From an uncultured Parabacteroides sp. (GTDB lineage Bacteria > Bacteroidota > Bacteroidia > Bacteroidales > Tannerellaceae), in the NCBI RefSeq assembly GCF_902493135.1, contig NZ_CABUOD010000007.1:62001-126000 (forward strand): 64,000 bases of DNA, read 5' to 3'. The notes beneath the pieces are model-generated. The model was not told the DNA's origin and did not search any database. It worked only from the letters and a program-made list of their open reading frames with translations. Made by a program: the position numbers and the translations under genes. Positions 43,637 to 52,220 of this stretch are shown here, piece by piece. Every line of letters begins with the position of its first letter. The stretch's first letter is position 1.

Positions 43637-46600
43637 ATGAAAAAGATAAAATCCGCAATATCCCTCGCCCTCCTGAGTGTGGCTCCGGTGATATGCGCAC
43701 AAAATATAGACACGAAGGCGCACCCCGATTATCCCACCTTTACCGTGACACTGAAAGTGGCCGATAATGGGGATGCCAAGTTGAATGACGACACGCTGAA
43801 AATCCAGAAGCAGGTAGCTGGTCTTACATCATCAGCTAAATTGGATTCGATCGTGCCGAGAGGCAGCTGGGAGTCAATCAAAGTCCTCCCCGGAACAAAA
43901 GCCGCTATGGGCCTGAAAGCCGATCCGCAGATGATGCTCGAAAGCATTACCATTAATAATAAGGAAGCCGGACGGACAAATGCCTCCGATAATGCCGTTG
44001 AAGGCGCTGTCAAGCCCTATGCTTTCAGCATGTTGAAGGATCGCAACTACTATACCATCGATTTCGGCGCACTGGCGAAGGGGACCGATATTGTAGTCAA
44101 ATGGGTAAAGAAACCGGCTGTCACGTTTACGGCAAGCAACACGCAGCAGACTGTAAATACAAGTAGCGGCGCAACGGCTGTTACCGTCAAGGCGGTGATT
44201 GCCGGAACCAATACGATGGTTACTCCTGCTGTTTCCTATGCCGATTCAAAAGGAACTGCAATTAGTGGAGTCGGTGATATAAAGACTGCCGGAACCTATT
44301 ATGCCAAATTCACTCTGGCAGAAGATACCAACCACCTGGCCTTGAACGACTCCGTCAAGCTGATCATTAACGAGAAAGTCACACCGGTAGCCGGGGAACT
44401 GGCCGTTAAGGACACCTTGCTGCAAGGACAACCTTTGTCGGTCGCAACCTTGACAGGTGGCGAGATGAAGGTCGGGGAACGTAAGATTTCCGGTACATGG
44501 AGTTGGGTAGAACCGAACAACGCTGTTACAGCAGGAGAAGGAGATAATAACAAATATGCTGCGATCTTTACCCCTGACTCGGCTGCCGTTTATAATACGG
44601 TGACGAAAGAGGTAGAGGTTAAGGCTAAACATGTAGTGACCGCAACCGTTAAGCAATCCGTCGGCGGCACGGTGAAAATCGAGAATGCGTCCGCCGATAA
44701 CCGGTATATAGGGGATAAATTGGAACGGCCCAAGATTAAGGCTATTGCCACTCCCGATGCCGGATATAAGGTTGTCGGTTGGAGCGGGGTGACTGATGCT
44801 GATCTGAGTACAGGTTCGGAAATCGCTGTGACCTCAGATGAAACGGCTCTTACTTCTGACAACACGGTCGTCTCTGCCGTATTTGAAAAGGCAACCCGCG
44901 TGGTTACCATTGAAGCGGCAAAGGAGAATGGTGGCGATGGTTCGATTACGATAACAGACGATAAAGGGGGAAGCGTTGCCTCTGGAAGTCAAGTTGCTGT
45001 CGGTACGACCCTGACCATTACGGCTACGCCTAAAGACGGAGCCTCACAGGTTAAAAGCGGAACGGTGGGGTATGTTTTTACCACTGAGCAGAAATCAACC
45101 GAAGAACTGAAACAATACACCAGTTTCATAGTCGGCACTGCTGCCGGTTCTTATAAAGTGAAAGCTACATTTGAAGCGGTGAAATCGACTGAAGCGCGTA
45201 TTTCTGTACCGGCGGTAGAAAATGGCTCTTTGCTGATCAAGGAAGGAACAACGACAGTCGCCCCTAACTCGTCGGTCGCAAAAGGGAAAACGCTTTCGAT
45301 CATTGCTTTGCCGAACAAAGGCTATAAAGTGACGACTCTGACTGCCAACAACAAGGATATAAAAGTCTCCGGAGTATATACGATCGGGGAGGTGGACGAT
45401 GTTACGATCCAGGTATCCTTTGAGAAGGAAAGCTATCCGGTAACCGTTTCCAATACGGATCAGGTAACCCTGAACATTGAAGGGAAAAGCTTTGAATTCG
45501 GTTCTAAAATCGAAAATATCCAGGCTACGGTGAAGGATCCGAAAAACTATAAATTAGTGGGCCTATTGGTCAACAACAAGCCAATGGAAAACGGAAGCAC
45601 GATAACGGTAGAAGGTCCGGTCAGCATTGCAGCAGAAGTGCAGAAACTGACTCCGGTAACGATCCAGAATCCGACGGAAGCCACTGAAGTACTCTATTCC
45701 GGCAATAAACAGGAATATACCGTGAAGACGGCTGCCGGCCTGGGCGGTTTCAATGTCGCCTACTACTCGGATGCCGCTTGCAAAACTGCGGCGGAACCGA
45801 TCAACAGCGGAACGTATTACGTGAAGATCACCCGCGAAGCGGATGCCGTATATGCTTATTGTGAAGAGGTTCGGACATTAAAGATCAACCCGGCCGTACC
45901 GGGTATCAAGAATATCCCGTTCTCAGGTGATGTAAAGGGTAATGCTATTGATGGTTCTGCCACCGTTCCGGGTAAATGGCAAACAACTAAACCGGATGGT
46001 CGTGAACCGATCGCTACAAAAGGTTTTAAAGGTACAACGACAACTACTATCTATTTTGTACCGGATGATCCGAATATCGGGTATGTAGTGGCAAATGCCG
46101 TGGCAAGTGGCACTACTGAAAAAGCGATCACGATGACCTCTGATATTACGGGTGGTTCCGTTGTCCTGAAGAACGGTACGATAGCTGTAACCGGAGAGAC
46201 GAAGACCTATGTAGGACAGGAATTCTCATTGGATTTGATTCCGGCTGAAGGTTATTATCTGGACAAAATCGGAGCGGTAACGATTGGAAGCAAGGCTTAT
46301 GTGAAGGGCAAAACCTTCACTTTGGAAAGTGATGGCTTGAAATCATCGAGTCCGGACATCGTTGTCGGAAATGTATTTGCTGCACAGCAAGCTATTACTT
46401 TGTCGAACACGAATCAGACTGTTACGAGAGACTTTAATAATCAGGTTGTTAATATCGCTGCAAGTGAACTGACTTTGGGAGGCGACAATACTGTCAAGTG
46501 GGATATCTATTGCAAATCGAATGGTGTTGTTGTTTCTCCTGTCAATGCCGGTGATTATGATATTTATGTAAAATGTGAGAAAACAGAAAAGTACAAGGCT

Positions 46601-47674
46601 TGTCCGGAAACAAAAGTCGGCACGTTGACGATCAATAAGTTGAAAGTAAACTCTGGTGATGTTTCGGCTCCTTCGGCAAGCGCAATCCTGACAGGCGCTT
46701 CTTTGTCTACTTCCACGTTAAATGGCGGTTTGGTAAAGATCGGCGATCTGCTGGTCCCCGGACAGTTTAAATGGACAAAAGAGACTACGGAAGTTGGAGC
46801 AGCAGGTTCCCAAGATGTGACTTTTACGCCGTCTTCGGATAATTTCGATGTAAGCGGTTTGAGTGGAATCCAATCTTATGTCTCGCTGATCGATGTGGCA
46901 ACGCAAACTGTCACATTTAAAAAAGCCGGCGCAAGTGGCAGCTTTGTTGTAACGGATGCTACCAACGTTACATTGGATACTGATAAAGAGATTCATGTCC
47001 AGAGAGGCATGCAGTTGACCATTACCCCGACATCCGGTACTGTGGAAACTGTTTCCGGTGTAACGACAACCGTGCGCAATGATGCGAACGGTAAACCCAT
47101 ATCCTGGACCTGTATTGTAGAAGGAGATGCAACAATTACCGTAACCTTCAAGTCCGGTAGCGAAGGTGTTGGCGACACCCCGGCTGAAGGAACTCCTGTT
47201 ACGGGCATCTCCCTTAACAAGTCGACGCTCACCTTGCAACGTCTGAAATCTGAAAAGTTGGTAGCCACCGTAGCTCCTACAGGGGCAACCAAGAAAGATG
47301 TGAAGTGGACCAGCACAGCCCCGGCAATCGCCAGCGTAGAGGCGGACGGTACAGTGAAAGCGTTGAAGATCGGTCAGGCAACTATCATTGCCACAACCGT
47401 GGATGGTGGTTTCACCGCTATGTGTGAAGTGACGGTAGACTTTGCAACCGCTCTCGAAAAGATCCTGTCCGAAAGCCATGTTTACGGGCAAAAGGGACAG
47501 ATCGTGATCGAACCGGCCGCTCCGGTAGAAGCGACGATTGTCGACCTGAGCGGAAAGATCGTCTATCATAGTTCAATTAATTATACCCTGCGTATGCCGG
47601 CTTGCAGCGGCGTATATATTGTACGTCTGTCCGCATCCGGTACTACGACTACAACCAAAGTCTTTGTACATTAA
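43637..47674 (+). CDS. Giant exported multidomain Ig/MBG repeat protein with DUF6383-like C-terminus
   Basis: The 1345-residue protein has a signal peptide (LLSVAPVICAQ). MBG-like domains follow (about residues 155-245 and others; NTQQTVNTSSGATAVTVKAV, NTNQTVTRDFNNQVVNIAAS). InlB/Flg_new-like repeats come next (ATPDAGYKVVGWSGV, ALPNKGYKVTTLTANN), then a Big_2 Ig domain near the end (VTGISLNKSTLTLQRLKSEK). The C-terminal 70 residues (HVYGQKGQIVIEPAAPVEAT, VDLSGKIVYHSS, SGVYIVRLS, KVFVH) match the tail of the preceding gene. It is likely a long surface stalk or adhesin, co-transcribed under the invertible promoter. Confidence 0.8.
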   Translation: MKKIKSAISLALLSVAPVICAQNIDTKAHPDYPTFTVTLKVADNGDAKLNDDTLKIQKQVAGLTSSAKLDSIVPRGSWESIKVLPGTKAAMGLKADPQMMLESITINNKEAGRTNASDNAVEGAVKPYAFSMLKDRNYYTIDFGALAKGTDIVVKWVKKPAVTFTASNTQQTVNTSSGATAVTVKAVIAGTNTMVTPAVSYADSKGTAISGVGDIKTAGTYYAKFTLAEDTNHLALNDSVKLIINEKVTPVAGELAVKDTLLQGQPLSVATLTGGEMKVGERKISGTWSWVEPNNAVTAGEGDNNKYAAIFTPDSAAVYNTVTKEVEVKAKHVVTATVKQSVGGTVKIENASADNRYIGDKLERPKIKAIATPDAGYKVVGWSGVTDADLSTGSEIAVTSDETALTSDNTVVSAVFEKATRVVTIEAAKENGGDGSITITDDKGGSVASGSQVAVGTTLTITATPKDGASQVKSGTVGYVFTTEQKSTEELKQYTSFIVGTAAGSYKVKATFEAVKSTEARISVPAVENGSLLIKEGTTTVAPNSSVAKGKTLSIIALPNKGYKVTTLTANNKDIKVSGVYTIGEVDDVTIQVSFEKESYPVTVSNTDQVTLNIEGKSFEFGSKIENIQATVKDPKNYKLVGLLVNNKPMENGSTITVEGPVSIAAEVQKLTPVTIQNPTEATEVLYSGNKQEYTVKTAAGLGGFNVAYYSDAACKTAAEPINSGTYYVKITREADAVYAYCEEVRTLKINPAVPGIKNIPFSGDVKGNAIDGSATVPGKWQTTKPDGREPIATKGFKGTTTTTIYFVPDDPNIGYVVANAVASGTTEKAITMTSDITGGSVVLKNGTIAVTGETKTYVGQEFSLDLIPAEGYYLDKIGAVTIGSKAYVKGKTFTLESDGLKSSSPDIVVGNVFAAQQAITLSNTNQTVTRDFNNQVVNIAASELTLGGDNTVKWDIYCKSNGVVVSPVNAGDYDIYVKCEKTEKYKACPETKVGTLTINKLKVNSGDVSAPSASAILTGASLSTSTLNGGLVKIGDLLVPGQFKWTKETTEVGAAGSQDVTFTPSSDNFDVSGLSGIQSYVSLIDVATQTVTFKKAGASGSFVVTDATNVTLDTDKEIHVQRGMQLTITPTSGTVETVSGVTTTVRNDANGKPISWTCIVEGDATITVTFKSGSEGVGDTPAEGTPVTGISLNKSTLTLQRLKSEKLVATVAPTGATKKDVKWTSTAPAIASVEADGTVKALKIGQATIIATTVDGGFTAMCEVTVDFATALEKILSESHVYGQKGQIVIEPAAPVEATIVDLSGKIVYHSSINYTLRMPACSGVYIVRLSASGTTTTTKVFVH

Positions 47675-47839
47675 CATTGGTACAGAAAGAATGGAATGAA
47701 TCCTTCTCATAAGAGCAGGAACATTTGATTCAAAGTGAGGAAAGGGAGGGGCCGCGAGGTTCTTCCCTTTTATCTTATCCGAGAAGAACAGTTGATGGAT
47801 AACATAAGTGCTTTATATAGAATATTGATTGAGAATGAT

Positions 47840-47847
47840 TATCTTTG
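47840..47847 (+). promoter_or_regulatory. Promoter -7 element (TATCTTTG)
   Basis: Exact TAnnTTTG box. The expected start is about 47854, only 5-11 nt before the two possible ATGs of the antitoxin gene. Confidence 0.5.
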
Positions 47848-47858
47848 CAGAAAAGTGA

Positions 47859-48113
47859 ATGGCTATGGAAACAAAATTAACATTAAGACTAAATGAGTCG
47901 ATAATAGAGAAAGCAAAAGAATATGCGCGGTCGCGGAATATGAGTCTTTCTAAAATGGTAGAACAGTATTTGGATTCTGTCGTTTCAACAAATGATATTT
48001 CAAGTAAGCAAATAGAATTGACTCCATTAGTGAAAGAGTTAAGTGGAGTATTGAAAGTCCCTGCTGATTTTGATTATAAGAATGATTATTCGGACTGTAA
48101 TTACACCAGATGA
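47859..48113 (+). CDS. DUF6364-type RHH antitoxin, C-terminus altered
   Basis: The protein is 84 residues (82 if ATG 47865 is used). TKLTLRLNESIIEKAKEYA and NMSLSKMVEQYL are the strand-helix-helix of a ribbon-helix-helix DNA-binding antitoxin, and LTPLVKELSGVLKVP is the family's toxin-binding part. The usual PIN toxin gene does not follow. After DYSD the frame ends abruptly (CNYTR stop), and another frame carries what looks like the end of a PIN protein. The gene is therefore an orphan antitoxin with a slightly changed end. Confidence 0.75.
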   Translation: MAMETKLTLRLNESIIEKAKEYARSRNMSLSKMVEQYLDSVVSTNDISSKQIELTPLVKELSGVLKVPADFDYKNDYSDCNYTR

Positions 48114-48135
48114 ATTCTTGAAAAGAAGCTATTAA
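48094..48135 (+). pseudogene. Remnant of PIN toxin C-terminus
   Basis: The frame ending at 48133-48135 reads TVITPDEFLKRSY. Many PIN toxins end in a V-TPEEFL-like tail. Fusion of this tail onto the antitoxin suggests one deletion that removed the end of the antitoxin and nearly all of the toxin. Confidence 0.45.
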
Positions 48136-48164
48136 TTATATAGGAAAATATTTATTAGGAGAAT

Positions 48165-48200
48165 CCCCCGCTATGATGAAATGGCGAGGGACTTTATTTT
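48165..48200 (+). terminator. Hairpin terminator
   Basis: CCCCCGC (48165-48171) pairs with GCGAGGG (48184-48190) with one mismatch, followed by ACTTTATTTT. It ends the antitoxin transcript before the convergent GNAT gene. Confidence 0.55.
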
Positions 48201-48216
48201 AGAGTAAAATTGAAAA

Positions 48217-49161
48217 CTAATCGAGCATCAAGCTCATATAAGCCTCCCGGCTCTGGTAGTCGAGCAACAGGCGGGTAAGAGATTGGGTGTCCATTTCTTT
48301 CAGTTCGCCGATGTTGAGAACGGAGTTTTCGTGGGTGGAAGCCCAGTGATGGATAAGGCGGTCGCGGTCGAGGACACGTGCCATGCCTAAGGGGAAAGTT
48401 CCCGGTCCGGTGAAAGGAGTGCGGTAGACGGCTTTTTCCACCTTGTTTTGGGTTGTCGCTTCCTGCAAGAGCAGGTTCTTGATGTGATCGTTGTCGTACA
48501 TCAATTCTTTGACATAGATATGGTCGCCGGCAGGATGGAAAAAGATCATGCCGATCGGTTCGTCCTGAATGTTCAAGGCGGTCAGCATCTGTCCGCCGGA
48601 GATTTGCAAGTCGCGCAGGATGGTGACGAAATCGTCATAACCGTGCAGCACATAGCAGGTACGTTCCCGCTGCTTCTTATTGAAGAACTTATAAAGAGAT
48701 TCCATAGAAGGAACTTCCGGCGGAACCACTAAGATCCCCTGTTCCCAAGCTATTTCATAAGGGCGGACATACGTCTCTTCCGAATAGTCGAAAGCCTCCG
48801 TATATCCTAAATCGCGGTAATAATCGAACAGCCACGGATCGGCCGGGATAATGACCGTCAGAGCCACCTTCCGGCTTTCCATCACCTTGAAGGCTTCTTG
48901 TATCAGTTGGCGCATGAGCCCCTGCCCGCGTTCGGAAGGAAGGGTGCAGGCGCCATATATATAGTTCACGGATATCTCCGTCCCATAGTAGGTCATGACA
49001 TACGGAAGCATTTGAAGGGCGGAAACGATCTTTCCGTCTTTCTCTATAAACAGGGCGTTTTCCTTTTTGTAGACCCGGTCGAAGAACAGTTTGATAAATT
49101 CTTCGCTGTCGTCGAAAGAAGTACGCCACAGGTTGATCAATTGAGGCTTGTTGTTATCCAT
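48217..49161 (-). CDS. GNAT-family N-acetyltransferase
   Basis: The 314-residue cytoplasmic protein has two GNAT-like halves. The acetyl-CoA loop appears as LPSERGQGLMRQLIQEAFKV, after the beta-strands IVSALQMLPYVM and ISVNYIYGACT. The second half, ending in a C-terminal domain, resembles the Eis-type tandem arrangement. The substrate is unknown. It starts 9 bp after the DUF2156 gene on the same strand, so the two form an operon. DUF2156 is itself a GNAT-related fold, and the two may modify related targets. Confidence 0.88.
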   Translation of the reverse strand: MDNNKPQLINLWRTSFDDSEEFIKLFFDRVYKKENALFIEKDGKIVSALQMLPYVMTYYGTEISVNYIYGACTLPSERGQGLMRQLIQEAFKVMESRKVALTVIIPADPWLFDYYRDLGYTEAFDYSEETYVRPYEIAWEQGILVVPPEVPSMESLYKFFNKKQRERTCYVLHGYDDFVTILRDLQISGGQMLTALNIQDEPIGMIFFHPAGDHIYVKELMYDNDHIKNLLLQEATTQNKVEKAVYRTPFTGPGTFPLGMARVLDRDRLIHHWASTHENSVLNIGELKEMDTQSLTRLLLDYQSREAYMSLMLD

Positions 49162-49170
49162 CGTTCAATA

Positions 49171-50079
49171 TTATTTTGCAGGTTTCTTTATTGCTGCGGA
49201 TTTTTCCAATAGGATGAACGGGTTATACGAAAGTTTAGCCTGTCGCAGACCGGGAATCCCCAAGTCTTCCTCCCGGTTCACATATATATATTTCTCCGGA
49301 AGGTGGGAGGCGAATTCTTTGTTGATAACAGCATAAGCCCCCTCATAGTTCACATTCGCCTTTTCGACATGCACCCCGAAGGTGTTGTGATTGATTGGGG
49401 CGCCGAAGGTGAAAGCGACAATCTGATGGTCTACGCAAATAGCGCCGCCTATCAGCCCCAACTTATCATAATGGTCCAAGGCATAGATGATGGAACGGCG
49501 TTCGTCGTTCAGGTCCTCCACGTCGTTGTCATCCCGGTTTGCCTTGAACCATTTGCATTCGAGCTGGAGGCATTCGGGGACCAGTTCCGGTGTGATAGGG
49601 ATATATTTGTAAGAATATTTCTTATTGAAGTTGTTGATATGATTGCGTTTCGCCTGGTATTTTTTCCCTTTCAGGGTTGCCAGGTCTTCACGCAAGTAGA
49701 TGTAATCGAAATAATCCCGTTCGGGGATGTAGAAGAAGCCGCCGGGGATTGCCTTTTCGAGTTCCTCCTTGGCATCGGGCGTTACGCCTAACATACAAAG
49801 CGGATGGCCCTGTTCGAGCGAGTCGGCTTCCAGCAGATCGATCGCTTGTTTCAGATTGCCCTGTCCGGTTGGCGTCATGTAAGCGATTCTCGTTTTGTTT
49901 TCGATCCAGAAGCGGATCAACAAGTTACCGTCGACAACGGCAAACTCGCTATCGTAGAGGAATCGCCAACTACAGATGTTGGCAAATGAATAGTCGCAAT
50001 TCTTGTAATTGCTCGGTATCGTAAAGGAGGTTATAATATCTCTATCTTCGATTCTGATAGGTTTGAACGGTATCTTCAT
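49171..50079 (-). CDS. DUF2156 protein (phosphatidylglycerol lysyltransferase C-terminal-like)
   Basis: The 302-residue protein matches the DUF2156 fold: SFANICSWRFLYDSEFAVVD at the start, DYIYLREDLATLKGKKYQAK with the conserved Lys-rich turn, and NYEGAYAVINKEFA near the end. The domain is the catalytic GNAT-like half of MprF lysyltransferases that put lysine on lipids. Here it lacks membrane helices, so it is a soluble relative of unknown substrate. A minus-strand -7 box (TATATTTG) lies about 20 bp upstream and should drive this gene and the GNAT gene. Confidence 0.88.
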   Translation of the reverse strand: MKIPFKPIRIEDRDIITSFTIPSNYKNCDYSFANICSWRFLYDSEFAVVDGNLLIRFWIENKTRIAYMTPTGQGNLKQAIDLLEADSLEQGHPLCMLGVTPDAKEELEKAIPGGFFYIPERDYFDYIYLREDLATLKGKKYQAKRNHINNFNKKYSYKYIPITPELVPECLQLECKWFKANRDDNDVEDLNDERRSIIYALDHYDKLGLIGGAICVDHQIVAFTFGAPINHNTFGVHVEKANVNYEGAYAVINKEFASHLPEKYIYVNREEDLGIPGLRQAKLSYNPFILLEKSAAIKKPAK

Positions 50080-50098
50080 CTTTTTCTTTTTTGATGTG

Positions 50099-50106
50099 CA
50101 AATATA
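50099..50106 (-). promoter_or_regulatory. Promoter -7 element (TATATTTG, minus strand)
   Basis: Plus-strand CAAATATA, 20 bp before the DUF2156 start. The 50107-50293 remainder is AT-rich, with a one-mismatch TATCTTTA for the AraC gene at about 50251. Confidence 0.55.
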
Positions 50107-50293
50107 AAACTAATAAGAATGTATGAATGTTTTATGCGAAATAAAAACAATCGATTTTGTATATCGCGTGATAAACCCTATAAATGTTATTAATAGCAAT
50201 TTAACTAAACATAAAAATGATTGTGCATAGTAAACTAACATCTATCTTTAAATGTTCGAAGTGAAATGATTTTTATTTAAAAGTGAGAAGGAA

Positions 50294-51100
50294 ATGAATA
50301 CAGATAAAATATTACCGATCGATCTTTATCATGCCGTGTCGACTGCTAATTTGACATTGGAAAGTACATTGAAGATCATTCACGTCGAAGCCGGGCAGGA
50401 TCATGACCTGTTGCCTTTGGAATCGGGAACTCTTGCGGTGATCTGCCGGGGAGGAAAGTTCGCATGCAAAGCGCTTGAAAAGGAAATCTCCATAGTTGCC
50501 GGGCAGGTGTTCCTGGCGTCTGCGGAGGATGTGAGTGACATATCCCGTTTTTCGCAAACTGGTTTTGAAGGGATCGTGATCTATGCCGGCAGTGATTTGC
50601 TGATTAACCGGCAACGTCTGATGTTCCGGACGATTACACCGGACGAGTTGGAAGAGTCCGGGCTTTATATCCGGCTGATACAATCACAAATCGAGCGAAT
50701 GAGCGATGTCCGGGTCAAAGTGGTGGAATCGCTTTTGCGTGCCCTTATTTTCTTCCTCCAGCAGGGAGGACATTTGGCAGACGACCGGGATAGCGAGGTT
50801 CCGCCTTTTTTCCACGATTTCGCTTTGCTGATTAGCCGTTACCATCATTATCCGGTCTATTATTTCGCAGAGAAGTTGGGGATGACTTCGACGGAACTGA
50901 ATAACAAATGCAAATCGCATTCCGGCATTTCGGCAGCGGAATGGATCAGCCAGTATGTATTGCTTGAGGCAAAAGATTTGCTGATTAAGACTCGCATGAG
51001 ACCTTCCCGCATTGCCGTGATGCTTAATTTCTCAAATTATGATACCTTTGCACGTTGGTTCAGGCGGCATACGGGAGAATTGCCGGGGAACTGGAGGTGA
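50294..51100 (+). CDS. AraC-family transcriptional regulator
   Basis: The 268-residue protein has an N-terminal cupin-like sensing domain with Cys residues (VICRGGKFACK). The C-terminal double helix-turn-helix reads YFAEKLGMTSTELNNKCKSH for the first HTH and RIAVMLNFSNYDTFARWFRR for the second, the latter close to the AraC signature. It is followed 35 bp later by a second AraC gene and then rclA. In E. coli, rclA is activated by the AraC-type sensor RclR, so one or both of these are candidates for its regulation. The AT-rich repeat at 51106 fills the gap. Confidence 0.9.
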   Translation: MNTDKILPIDLYHAVSTANLTLESTLKIIHVEAGQDHDLLPLESGTLAVICRGGKFACKALEKEISIVAGQVFLASAEDVSDISRFSQTGFEGIVIYAGSDLLINRQRLMFRTITPDELEESGLYIRLIQSQIERMSDVRVKVVESLLRALIFFLQQGGHLADDRDSEVPPFFHDFALLISRYHHYPVYYFAEKLGMTSTELNNKCKSHSGISAAEWISQYVLLEAKDLLIKTRMRPSRIAVMLNFSNYDTFARWFRRHTGELPGNWR

Positions 51101-51105
51101 TGGAA

Positions 51106-51131
51106 ATTGAAAATTGAGAATTAAAAAATAA
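51106..51131. repeat. AT-rich dispersed repeat
   Basis: GAAATTGAAAATTGAGAATT followed by an A-rich run, directly before the second AraC gene. Related to the blocks at 17518, 20427 and inside gnd. Confidence 0.45.
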
Positions 51132-51135
51132 TACC

Positions 51136-51972
51136 ATGAGATGGACATTTGAGAATGCGAAGATAAAGGGGCGGGTCGTCTTGACCGATTCGCTCCATGA
51201 AGACTCGGATCTTCTGAAAGACAAAACGCTGTATAAATTTATATGGGTGGATTCCGGCGAAGTAGAGTTGGATATCGACCATCAGCAGATTGTTTTGGAG
51301 AAGGGGCAGCTCGTTCCGCTTTCCCATTTGCATCATCTGGAATTTCTGCGCGTCGAAGGCAGATACTATGCTCTGATGTTCAACAGTAACTTCTATTGCA
51401 TACATGGCAACGACCATGAGGTGTCGTGCAACGGATTGCTGTTTCACGGTTCGTCGCATGTGTTGACTTTCATCCTTTCGGAGGATGAGCGACGGAAGAT
51501 CGATACGCTGACGGGGATCATGCAGGAAGAGTTTCTCAGTACCGACCACCTGCAAGACGAGATGCTCCGGGTATTGTTGAAGCGGTTCATCATATTATGC
51601 ACGCGAATAGCGGAAGACAGGCAGGGAGTCGTTCGGGAGAACAGTTTCCAGTTCGAGACGATCCGCAAGTTCCATGTCCTGGTCGATACTTATTTTAAGG
51701 AGAAGAAACAGGTGCAGGAATATGCGGATATGTTGAACAAATCTCCGAAGACACTGGCCAATATCCTTTCCGCTTATCAGCAGCCTTCCGCCATCCGTAT
51801 CATCCATAACCGCATCCAGGCCGAAGCTCAACGCTTGCTCCTCTATACGGGCAAAAGCTCGAAAGAGATCGCCCTGCTGTTAGGTTTCGAAGACCAGGCG
51901 GCATTCAGCCGTTTCTTCAAGAACGCAACCGGGCTGAGCGCGACCGAATATCGCCGCCAATATAAAAAATGA
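51136..51972 (+). CDS. AraC-family transcriptional regulator
   Basis: The 278-residue protein has an N-terminal cupin-type domain (YKFIWVDSGEVELDIDHQQI) containing Cys residues at FYCIHG and VSCNG. The C-terminal AraC DNA-binding domain reads YADMLNKSPKTLANILSAYQ, then EIALLLGFEDQAAFSRFFKN and GLSATEYRRQY. It lies in the same direction as, and 249 bp before, rclA. That gap contains an inverted repeat and a -7 box. It is the nearest regulator and the better candidate for rclA control. Confidence 0.92.
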   Translation: MRWTFENAKIKGRVVLTDSLHEDSDLLKDKTLYKFIWVDSGEVELDIDHQQIVLEKGQLVPLSHLHHLEFLRVEGRYYALMFNSNFYCIHGNDHEVSCNGLLFHGSSHVLTFILSEDERRKIDTLTGIMQEEFLSTDHLQDEMLRVLLKRFIILCTRIAEDRQGVVRENSFQFETIRKFHVLVDTYFKEKKQVQEYADMLNKSPKTLANILSAYQQPSAIRIIHNRIQAEAQRLLLYTGKSSKEIALLLGFEDQAAFSRFFKNATGLSATEYRRQYKK

Positions 51973-52040
51973 CAATAGTCGCGATGACGGATGTCACGAT
52001 ACCTATATCCCAATAGAGTTGCATCCGGCGGTGAACAATG

Positions 52041-52061
52041 ATTCCCTGATTGGCAGGGAAT
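52041..52061. promoter_or_regulatory. Inverted repeat, possible operator
   Basis: ATTCCCTG and CAGGGAAT with a 5-nt spacer lie 53 bp upstream of the -7 box of rclA. It could be an AraC-type activator site or the end of the AraC transcript; there is no T-run. Confidence 0.45.
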
Positions 52062-52113
52062 ATTGCCAAATCTTAGGGCAAAATCATTATCCTCTGAAAT
52101 CAAAAGGCTGTGT

Positions 52114-52121
52114 ATTTTTGC
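52114..52121 (+). promoter_or_regulatory. Promoter -7 element (TATTTTTG) for rclA operon
   Basis: Exact TAnnTTTG box with no good -33 TTTG, which would fit an activator-dependent promoter. The leader is about 95 nt and ends with AAAAAGGAGGA before the ATG. Confidence 0.6.
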
Positions 52122-52220
52122 ATCATAGAAAAAACAGGACAATAAACAGATACTTATCGGGAACAATCAGGTTAAAAGAAATGTTCCTTAAGTAGAAAAT
52201 AAAAAGGAGGATGACAAAAG

